This document shows, piece after piece, positions 1 through 5,521 of a stretch of 9,294 nt of DNA. Position numbers and translations under genes: made by a program. The stretch is from Chloroflexota bacterium (lineage in GTDB: Bacteria > Chloroflexota > Anaerolineae > Caldilineales > Caldilineaceae), in contig QEUW01000314.1 in NCBI GenBank assembly GCA_003577005.1, forward strand, positions 1 through 9,294. Reading direction: 5' to 3'. The notes beneath the pieces were generated by a model. It saw only the letters and a list, made by a program, of their open reading frames with translations, made no database searches and was not told where the DNA came from. The first letter of the stretch is position 1. Every line of letters begins with the position of its first letter.

Positions 1-60
1 ACGATAGTCCGGAACGAACCAGAAACGGACGGCGCAACTCATTTCAAAACGAAAGAAGTT
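1..60 (-). pseudogene. Orphan FGE/C-type-lectin variable-region fragment, partial at window edge
   Basis: Read on the minus strand from 60 to 1, this stretch encodes NFFRFEMSCAVRFWFVPDYR. It aligns without gaps to residues 973-992 of the large NLR (5564-5623) at 45 of 60 bases. Shared anchors include Cys981, Val983-Arg984-Phe985, Pro989 and Arg992. Third codon positions are almost all identical while positions 1 and 2 differ, the pattern left by adenine-directed mutagenesis of a common template. The expected upstream RGGSW core of the FGE fold is missing: similarity stops at about position 60 and the next 118 bases up to the preceding gene's stop match nothing I recognise. I infer a displaced remnant of a diversified sensor tail. 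It could instead be the start of a longer cassette continuing past the left edge. Confidence 0.6.
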
Positions 61-1130
61 ATACCAAGCGTACAGGCGTGCGCACTGCCTCAGAAGTTCA
101 AAACCGCATTTTGTCCATACACACTCTGGATGAATCTTATTGAGGAGTATACACAACCTTCATACGCATAAGTGAGCGCTAAAGTACTAGACAGACTACT
201 CTAAATCCTAGTCCATCATTTCTATGATCAGGTTTGGGACGTTCCCGATGAGCGCACGCGATGTACTCGCTATCACTCCCAAATGAACCCCCGCGAATAA
301 CTCTCAGCACAGTTTCATCTACATCCAAATTCTCACGACCGTCGAATGGATCGTATGGATAGCCAAAGTCCGGTTTTTCATAGGTCTTGCCCCATATGCT
401 CCGTGTCCATTCATACACATTACCAGCCATATCTAGACAACCGTATGGGCTGGCGCCACTGGGAAAAACGCCCACGGGTGTTGTACTCAGTAGCCGCAGA
501 TCGCGGTAGTTACATCGATTCGGCGCATTTTCATTGCCCCAGGGATACTTACGCTTATCCTGGTCACCCCGCGCTGCCTTTTCCCATTGGGCCTCGCTTG
601 GCAGGCATATAACCTTATTCGTAACGTGGCTGAGCCACCTACAATAAGCTATGGCGTCACTCCAGTCGATTCCAACAACTGGATGGCTCTCCTGCTCTTT
701 AGGTGGCCGGTCATCATCCCAAAATATAGGTGCGCTGTGCCCGGTAGCTTGTGTAAAACGGTAATACTGGGTATTTGTGATCGGTACAGGGGAGATCAGA
801 TACGTGGCTAGGTGTAGCCTATGTACCAAATTATCTTTACCGATCCAAAATTCTCCAGCAGGAATCATTATCCAATTGGGTTCACCGTACGGCATAGTCC
901 AATAATTCTGACCATTGATGCGTACGAGCGCAATGGCAGCCGCGATACGCCGACTGACAACACTCCTATAACCTATCCCTGTTGGGCCCTTTATCCCAAG
1001 AAGCTGCCTAAATACTCGAAAAAGAGGGTAACGATGGTTAATTTTCAGCAGCATGGACGTCATTTTGGGACCAACAGTTACGCGAAAGGGGCCAAAACGT
1101 TCTCTAATAGTGGCCGTCTCTAATTCGGTA
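61..1130. other. Low-GC block covering the C-terminal sensor of the soluble NLR and its 3' flank
   Basis: Base composition changes abruptly near 1130. Hand counts give 23/60 G+C for 181-240 and 25/60 for 1021-1080, against 42/60 for 1201-1260 and 47/60 for 2101-2160, although all lie in one uninterrupted reading frame. The block encodes roughly residues 632-947 of the NACHT-FGE protein plus 118 non-coding bases, and it uses A/T-ending codons (AGA, CTA, GTA, ATA) that are rare in the neighbouring genes. Its left edge abuts the orphan variable-region fragment. I interpret it as a sensor module acquired from a lower-GC source. No repeats or integrase sites are visible at either edge. Confidence 0.6.
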
Positions 1131-3022
1131 TGCAACTGTCTTTGAATACGTTGCTCGAGCTCAGTCTCCACCCGGCTGCCCCCCACATCGCGCAGACACT
1201 CCGCCGCCAACACCAGGTTGTGATAGGGCTCCGGCTCCTGCGCCTGGTCCGCTATGGCCCGGATCAGGCGCGCCGTCCGCTCCTTGCTCTGCGTGCTCAA
1301 ATAGCCGGCGCTCAACAAGATCACCTCGCGCCACCACGGATCGGCTGTATGCCCCAACGTATAGGCCACATAATCGTCCCGCCCGGCCACTGCCCGTGCC
1401 ACCAGGTACTCCTGGAAGGTCAAATGCGAAAAAGCATAGACCCCCTCACCCCGCGCCACCAACAGCCCGGTGCGCTCCTGGATCACAGCCAGAAAACGCG
1501 CCACCGCCGACTCGCTGGCCCGCCGCTCACCGGTGATGGCGTCAAACAGCGTCGCCAACAGCGCCTCCAGCTCGCCGGCGTCGATCTCCTTCTGGCCCGC
1601 CTCGTGCATGGCCAGCGCCACATGTTCCAACAGCAACCGCTTGTCGTTGGTCTCGAACGGCTGCTCCGGCAGGATCGCCGGCTCCTGCACCCCCTTGGCC
1701 TCCTCCCACTTGCCCAGCAACACATCCACCGCCTCGGCATAGAGTTCGGCCCGGCGGTCCGGCAACTTCACCCGGTCGCGATGCACCATGGCGATCACCG
1801 TCAGCATCAGCGGGTTGATGGCCAGCTCACGGATACGCTCGTTGCCCGTGATCGCCTCGACCAACTGCTGCGTCTGCGCCGCGGCGTAACCCTCGGCGCT
1901 TTCACTGCCTCCCATCTGCGCCACCGCCAACATGCGGTGCCACTGGGTCAGAAACTCCCGCACATCCGCCAGGCTGAAGTCGCGCACTGTGGTGACAGCA
2001 TAGCCCTCCCCCAGCCGCGCCGCCCCGCTATAGCCCACGATCCGGCTCGTCACCACATACCGGCAATCGGGATAGGCCAGCGTAAACCGCTCGACCACCC
2101 GCGCCACCCGCCGCCGCAGGTCGGGGTCAGCCACCTCGTCCAGCCCGTCGAGCAGGAGCGCCGCCCGCCCGCTGCCCAGCCACTCGTCAAAGAAATCAGC
2201 CGGCACGTGGATGCGCTCTTCGCCCAACGACCGCACCAAAAACTCCAACAGCCGCACGTGCCCTTCCACGCTCTCGTCGGCATATTTTTGCAGATAGCCC
2301 GCCACCTGGCGCATGGGCAACAGGATCGGGAGCCGCGCCGGCTCCGCCGCCAGTTTGCTCTGGACCACCGCCGTCGCCTCGGCCAGGTCACGCGCATAGA
2401 GCAACGTCAGATAGCGCAACAGCGTGGTCTTGCCGCTGCCCGGGTCACCCAGCACTACCAGCCGCATATGGGCCGCCAGCGCCTCCTCCACCGTCACCGT
2501 CACCGTCTCGGTGACCAGGTGCGCCTCACCGCCCTGCCTCAGCCCACGCACCCGCTGTCCTTCGCCCGGCGCCAACGTGGCCTCCGCCGCCAGCCAGCGC
2601 TCTTCCGCCTCCACCAGCCGCTGCTGGGTCGCCCGCAGCCGGACATAGATGCGGTCCAGTTCGATCTGCACCAACCGCCCCCCCGAGCGGATGCCCTGCA
2701 AGTGCAGATAGCGGTTGCGCCCGATCACATGCTGCAAATAACGCCCCAACGCCGTCTCACGGTCTACGGCCGGCATGGGAATCTCCGCCTCGCCGACCAC
2801 CACCATGGCCCCCTGCCCGGCGATGACCACATGGTCGCCGGTGACGATGGTGTTGTCACGCACGTCTCTGCCGGCAGCCACCCCCCGTTCATCCACGGCC
2901 ACTTCTTTGGCAGCCTCTCTCCCCAACGCCGCCAGCGCAGCCCGGTAGGTGTCCTCCTGCAGAAAACCACCCTCAAACGCCCGCCGCAGCTCCTCCACCC
3001 GCCTGGCCCCATCCCCACCCAT
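179..3022 (-). CDS. Soluble NLR-like protein: NACHT ATPase with C-terminal FGE-sulfatase (C-type-lectin fold) domain
   Basis: STAND-type NTPase expected to oligomerise on sensing a ligand. I chose ATG 3022 (947 aa) because GGAG at 3034-3031 lies 8 bases upstream; an in-frame GTG at 3040 lacks a Shine-Dalgarno. Order, numbered from ATG 3022: SHOCT-like helical segment 6-34; Gly/Asp-rich motif 51-77 (AGRDVRDNTIVTGD) also present in the CHAT protein; NACHT with Walker A GDPGSGKTT 192-200 and Walker B LLLDGLDEV 289-297; winged-helix/helical part to about 615; FGE-type domain 715-947 with IPAGEFWIG 720-728, HPVVGIDW from 780, LPSEAQWEKAARG 807-819, YPWG 826-829, MAGNVYEWT 865-873, RGGSF 910-914 and GLGFRVV 937-943. 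The two catalytic cysteines of true formylglycine-generating enzymes are absent (Ser and Ile there), so a ligand-binding role is likelier. No TM segment is seen. The start is 21 bases after the CHAT stop, so the two are probably cotranscribed. Composition shifts near residue 632, marking a chimeric gene. Confidence 0.9.
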   Translation of the reverse strand: MGGDGARRVEELRRAFEGGFLQEDTYRAALAALGREAAKEVAVDERGVAAGRDVRDNTIVTGDHVVIAGQGAMVVVGEAEIPMPAVDRETALGRYLQHVIGRNRYLHLQGIRSGGRLVQIELDRIYVRLRATQQRLVEAEERWLAAEATLAPGEGQRVRGLRQGGEAHLVTETVTVTVEEALAAHMRLVVLGDPGSGKTTLLRYLTLLYARDLAEATAVVQSKLAAEPARLPILLPMRQVAGYLQKYADESVEGHVRLLEFLVRSLGEERIHVPADFFDEWLGSGRAALLLDGLDEVADPDLRRRVARVVERFTLAYPDCRYVVTSRIVGYSGAARLGEGYAVTTVRDFSLADVREFLTQWHRMLAVAQMGGSESAEGYAAAQTQQLVEAITGNERIRELAINPLMLTVIAMVHRDRVKLPDRRAELYAEAVDVLLGKWEEAKGVQEPAILPEQPFETNDKRLLLEHVALAMHEAGQKEIDAGELEALLATLFDAITGERRASESAVARFLAVIQERTGLLVARGEGVYAFSHLTFQEYLVARAVAGRDDYVAYTLGHTADPWWREVILLSAGYLSTQSKERTARLIRAIADQAQEPEPYHNLVLAAECLRDVGGSRVETELEQRIQRQLHTELETATIRERFGPFRVTVGPKMTSMLLKINHRYPLFRVFRQLLGIKGPTGIGYRSVVSRRIAAAIALVRINGQNYWTMPYGEPNWIMIPAGEFWIGKDNLVHRLHLATYLISPVPITNTQYYRFTQATGHSAPIFWDDDRPPKEQESHPVVGIDWSDAIAYCRWLSHVTNKVICLPSEAQWEKAARGDQDKRKYPWGNENAPNRCNYRDLRLLSTTPVGVFPSGASPYGCLDMAGNVYEWTRSIWGKTYEKPDFGYPYDPFDGRENLDVDETVLRVIRGGSFGSDSEYIACAHRERPKPDHRNDGLGFRVVCLVL

Positions 3023-3043
3023 CACCCTATCTCCACCCACGCA

Positions 3044-4240
3044 TTACGTATCACGCCTCACCAGCCGCACCTGCGCCGGGTCCGCCTTGCCAAAGAGCCG
3101 GGGCAGCTCCGCAGCGGTTGGCTGCTGTGGGCCTGTCTGCGCTGGGTCCGCTCCAACGCTCTTGAGGTGGCGGGCACTGCCTGGGGCGCCATCCCCCTCC
3201 ATCCTCAGTTGCGAGAGGCCCAGTTCAAAAGCCGTCTCGACCATGCGACCATAGGCCAGCGCCCGGTAAAAGGCCACGGCAAAGTGCAACGCTGCCTTAT
3301 CTGGTATCGCATCCGACATGCCGACCCCACAGTCGATTTGCTCGCCAATCGCCGCCGCCTGCTGCGCCGAATAACAGGCATTGAGCACCACACAGCGCAC
3401 ATCGTCCTTGAAAATGCCAAACAGATGGCTCAACGCCGCAGCCGGCACCGGGGCGCTCCGCCCCTGCGCATCCTGCAAGATGATCTCACCGGCCTGGCTG
3501 CCGTGACCGCTAAAATGGACAATGGCCGGACGGTAGCGCAACAACAGCTCGTGCAGATCCTCCACCCGCACCGCCCAGTGCGAACGCAGGTCAAAGCGAT
3601 CCCGAAACGCCCCCTGCCGCATGGCCGCATCGATGGCCCGCACCTCTTCGTCCAGCCGCAGCCGCACCGTGTCGCTGGGATTAGCCGCCAGGAAGAGCAG
3701 CGAGATGACGGGCGGCTTCCCCTCGACCGCCGCCGGCGCCTGAGCGCCCGAACTGACCGGCCCCTGCACCTCCCTGGCCACCACGTTGCCCTGCCCCACC
3801 ACATTGCGGTCACCCGTGACAATGGTGTTGCCACGCATGTCACGCCCGGCGACCACCGCCCGCTCGCCGCCGGCCACAGCACCCGGCCCCTGGGCAATCG
3901 CCCCACTCCCGCTCAACGTGGCGCTGTAGGTGGGCCCTACCGCCTCTCCCTGCTGCGCCAGCAGCTCCAACAACCGCCGCGCCGCCGCCACCACCGCGGC
4001 ATCCCGGTCAGCCCGCACCCGCTCCAGCTCCTCTTGCAGCGCATCCTGGCGCGGCTTCGACTCCGGGCGCTGCTCCACCTTCGCCACCGCATCCGTCACA
4101 TCGGGATTGGCGCCAAACCGGCGCTCAATTAGCCCTTTGAGCGCCGCATAGCCATCCTTGACCGCCTGCGCCGCCACCTCCTTTCCGGCCGCCACTGCAC
4201 CAGCCACCACCGCCGCCACGATCATCGACACTGGTTCCAT
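3044..4240 (-). CDS. CHAT-domain caspase-like cysteine protease, candidate NLR effector
   Basis: A 398-aa protein. ATG 4240 is preceded at 5 bases by AGGAGG (4251-4246), which decides the start over an in-frame codon 12 residues upstream. Order: small-residue hydrophobic helix about 6-19 and a helical/coiled region to about 98 (KDGYAALKGLIERRFG, then an Ala/Glu/Arg-rich coil); a glycine-rich stretch 110-155 with spaced G-A-I-A-x-G repeats resembling a beta-roll and ending in AGRDMRGNTIVTGDRNVV; then the CHAT domain about 177-345. The catalytic dyad is visible as His246 in VHFSGHGS and Cys289 in VVLNACYS, and a late GVGMSDAIPDKAALHFAVAFY segment is typical of the family. CHAT proteases cleave protein targets, and in bacterial conflict systems they execute cell death or activate a partner. 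It lies directly upstream of the NACHT-FGE gene and shares its glycine motif, which suggests that they work together. The substrate cannot be inferred. Confidence 0.9.
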   Translation of the reverse strand: MEPVSMIVAAVVAGAVAAGKEVAAQAVKDGYAALKGLIERRFGANPDVTDAVAKVEQRPESKPRQDALQEELERVRADRDAAVVAAARRLLELLAQQGEAVGPTYSATLSGSGAIAQGPGAVAGGERAVVAGRDMRGNTIVTGDRNVVGQGNVVAREVQGPVSSGAQAPAAVEGKPPVISLLFLAANPSDTVRLRLDEEVRAIDAAMRQGAFRDRFDLRSHWAVRVEDLHELLLRYRPAIVHFSGHGSQAGEIILQDAQGRSAPVPAAALSHLFGIFKDDVRCVVLNACYSAQQAAAIGEQIDCGVGMSDAIPDKAALHFAVAFYRALAYGRMVETAFELGLSQLRMEGDGAPGSARHLKSVGADPAQTGPQQPTAAELPRLFGKADPAQVRLVRRDT

Positions 4241-4257
4241 GATTCCCTCCTGGGAGC

Positions 4258-4274
4258 GCAGACCTCTGGTCTGC
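4258..4274 (-). other. 7-bp perfect hairpin in the CHAT leader
   Basis: GCAGACC (4258-4264) and GGTCTGC (4268-4274) form a perfect 7-bp stem with a 3-base loop. It lies between the VapC stop (4288) and the Shine-Dalgarno of the CHAT gene (4246-4251). No T-run follows it on the minus strand, so it is not a convincing intrinsic terminator. It could modulate translation of the CHAT gene, act as an RNA-processing site that unlinks toxin from protease, or be an operator. Function is inferred from position only. Confidence 0.45.
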
Positions 4275-4287
4275 AATGACCTACGGG

Positions 4288-4680
4288 CTAAACAATCAAG
4301 CGGCCAGCCAATTCAGGGTAGTCGGCAAAATGACCGTCGACGCTGGCCAAGCGGCCATCCATTTCCAGTGCGGTGGCGATAATGATGCGGTCAAAGGGAT
4401 CACGATGAATCTCTGCCAATTCGACCGCCCGCGCGGCGATGGCCGGCGTAAACGGCAGCAATTCCACCCCCGAACCGGTCGGCGCCAATGCAAGCCACTC
4501 CCGTACCGGCAGCGGTAGGGTAAGGCGGCCACGACGAGAGGCTAACGCCAGCTCGAAACAGGAGACTGGCGAAACACCAACACGCGGCGCGGATTCAATT
4601 TCAGCGAGCAGCGCAGAGGGCAACCGCTGGTGTTCGAGGTTGATCCACCAGAACCAGATGTGGCTATCCAGTACGATCAT
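4288..4680 (-). CDS. vapC: PIN-domain ribonuclease toxin (VapC family)
   Basis: A 130-aa single-domain PIN protein, normal length for VapC. Acidic active-site residues are visible: Asp5 in MIVLDSHIWFW, Glu43 in SCFEL, Asp94/Asp97 in HRDPFDRIIIATAL, and Asp115 in LASVDGHF. PIN toxins are Mg2+-dependent endoribonucleases that cut tRNA or rRNA when the antitoxin is lost. I chose ATG 4680 because it overlaps the antitoxin stop as ATGA (4680-4677), the coupling typical of TA pairs; a TTG at 4695 is in frame but would lie inside the antitoxin gene and adds non-conserved residues. The CHAT gene starts 47 bases downstream of the stop, so the pair probably heads that operon. The targeted RNA cannot be told from sequence. 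Confidence 0.9.
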   Translation of the reverse strand: MIVLDSHIWFWWINLEHQRLPSALLAEIESAPRVGVSPVSCFELALASRRGRLTLPLPVREWLALAPTGSGVELLPFTPAIAARAVELAEIHRDPFDRIIIATALEMDGRLASVDGHFADYPELAGRLIV

Positions 4681-4916
4681 TGCAGGCACGCCCAATCCGC
4701 CTCATCGACGATCGGGCTGATCAGATCGCCCAACGTTTGGCCTTTTCCCGCAATATCGGGGTGGGGACGGCGTCGCTTCGTCCGCTTCGGGCGTTTGGGC
4801 TTATCTTCATCGACCGTCAGGGTGATCACTTCAACCCGACGATTGAGAAAAGTCTCGGGCAATTCAATCACCACCTGACGCTGCTTGACTTCTATGAACT
4901 GGCGGTTGACCTGCAT
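4677..4916 (-). CDS. Antitoxin partner of the PIN toxin (VapB-like / DUF2281-like)
   Basis: A 79-aa protein starting at ATG 4916, with GGAG a few bases upstream. The N-terminal part (about 7-37) has the short beta-strand pattern of small AbrB/DUF2281-like antitoxins (IEVKQRQVVIELPETFLNRRVEVI). A very basic linker (KPKRPKRTKRRRP, about 39-51) follows, then a C-terminal segment (IAGKGQTLGDLISPIVDEADW) of the sort that wraps around and blocks PIN toxins. It overlaps the toxin start by four bases. Such antitoxins usually repress their own promoter, and the inverted repeats upstream (5013-5117) could serve that purpose, but I see no specific operator match. Family assignment rests on architecture and pairing rather than a diagnostic motif. 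Confidence 0.8.
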   Translation of the reverse strand: MQVNRQFIEVKQRQVVIELPETFLNRRVEVITLTVDEDKPKRPKRTKRRRPHPDIAGKGQTLGDLISPIVDEADWACLQ

Positions 4917-5012
4917 ACAGTCTCCAAATCACTGGTACATACGGGGAGGCAGCCCCCTGAATCCGCTTCGCTTTACGTTGGATTGTTATCCGCGTGCGCC
5001 GTAATTAAACAC

Positions 5013-5117
5013 TATCGGGATTAAGAGAGCTTCGTAGACAGGGACACAGGTACACAGGTGATGCCTACCTGTTTCCTTGTCTACCTGTCTACCACTTGCA
5101 AAAGCTTATTCCCGATA
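5013..5117. repeat. 105-bp palindromic element with terminal inverted repeats (MITE/REP-like)
   Basis: Outer arms TATCGGGATTAAG (5013-5025) and CTTATTCCCGATA (5105-5117) are inverted copies with 12 of 13 matches. Inside, 5034-5059 and 5067-5092 form a second, 26-base inverted repeat (21 of 26 matches) around a 7-base loop, built from ACAGG/ACCTG units. It encodes no transposase. This architecture fits a small non-autonomous repeat, and the folded transcript could also stop or slow transcription. Copy number in the genome is unknown. Confidence 0.6.
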
Positions 5118-5169
5118 AACTCTATTATACTATCAGATTGAGTGCGCCGAAAACCCCTTCCTCACCGCC

Positions 5170-5291
5170 GGGTGCGTCCAGCAAAAGGGGCGGGTTGACC
5201 CACGTCCCCGGCACTGGCGGGCGAGACGTACGGGGGCGAACCAGTTGCTCGCCAGTGCCGGGGACGTTTGCCCCAAAATTTGGACGCACCC
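5170..5291. repeat. 122-bp nested inverted repeat
   Basis: Outer arms GGGTGCGTCCA (5170-5180) and TGGACGCACCC (5281-5291) are perfect inverted copies. Inner arms ACGTCCCCGGCACTGGCG (5202-5219) and CGCCAGTGCCGGGGACGT (5250-5267) are a perfect 18-bp pair around a 30-base loop that itself holds GGGGCGAACC-type sequence. The whole unit would fold into a long cruciform. No open frame with coding character is present. It is probably a mobile intergenic repeat, independent of the element at 5013-5117 because the arms are unrelated. Confidence 0.65.
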
Positions 5292-5341
5292 TCGCCGCCA
5301 TGTTCCTTCCCTATGAGGCAGCCGGGATGCGACAGTCGCCC

Positions 5342-5408
5342 GCCTTCCGGGAGGTGACCGCTGCCAATCTTGGCCTTAAAATCAGCTTCCGGTCACCTCC
5401 CCGAAGGC
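5342..5408. repeat. 67-bp inverted repeat with 19-base arms
   Basis: Positions 5342-5360 and 5390-5408 are inverted copies with a single mismatch (core GGAGGTGACCG against CGGTCACCTCC), separated by 29 bases. This is the third unrelated palindrome in the same gap. No T-run flanks either side, so an intrinsic terminator is unlikely. A REP-like repeat or a dyad protein-binding site are both possible. Confidence 0.6.
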
Positions 5409-5443
5409 TTGTGAAATCGATCACCTTCGGTGGGCCGCTGGCC

Positions 5444-5478
5444 GGCGCCTGCGGCGCCGCTGGGGGCACAGCCCCCAG
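5444..5478 (-). terminator. GC-rich double hairpin downstream of the large NLR gene
   Basis: Two stems lie just past the NLR stop codon on the minus strand: CTGGGGGC / GCCCCCAG (5460-5467 and 5471-5478, 8 bp, 3-base loop) and GGCGCC / GGCGCC (5444-5449 and 5453-5458). They would form strong RNA hairpins 44-78 bases after the stop, a suitable place for 3'-end formation. No U-tract follows, so they would be a non-canonical terminator or an mRNA-stabilising repeat. Confidence 0.4.
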
Positions 5479-5521
5479 ACCCCAGAGAGGCAGAGCGACA
5501 GAGCTTCCAGAGGCCAGAGTT

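Larger units (their letters stand above)
4917..5521. other. About 600-bp intergenic region rich in palindromes, no convincing gene
   Basis: This region lies between the end of the large NLR gene and the antitoxin start. It must hold the promoter of the antitoxin-toxin-CHAT-NLR operon, but I find no clear -35/-10 pair. Open frames across it follow the palindromes and lack coding character or family motifs. At least four distinct inverted-repeat structures (described separately) occupy most of it, and a CAGAG-rich stretch (about 5480-5519) follows. The organisation resembles an accumulation of REP/MITE-like intergenic repeats rather than a decayed gene. Confidence 0.6.

Noticed and set aside
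1..60. The left-edge fragment as the DGR template repeat itself
   Set aside because: A template must carry A wherever the variable copy differs. Here several differing sites have T or G in the fragment (TTC against GAC, TGG against GGG), so it is another mutated copy or remnant.
179..310. The soluble NLR's own C-terminus as a DGR variable region
   Set aside because: Codons after RGGSF include GGG, GAG, GCG, CGG, GAA, AAA and GGA without the C/T-ending pattern, and there is no DNA-level match to the other two copies.
1130..4132. A 1000-codon open frame on the plus strand, antisense to the CHAT and NACHT genes
   Set aside because: The translation is Arg/His/Pro/Gln/Leu-rich with no motifs, as expected opposite GC-rich genes. 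The minus strand encodes Walker A/B and CHAT catalytic motifs with proper Shine-Dalgarno sites.
4681..4695. Upstream TTG start for the PIN toxin
   Set aside because: ATG 4680 gives the ATGA overlap with the antitoxin and the canonical MIVLDSH start.
4980..4991. A lac-operator-like GGATAACAATCC upstream of the antitoxin gene
   Set aside because: Only a short half-site resemblance, with no LacI-family gene and no promoter geometry around it.
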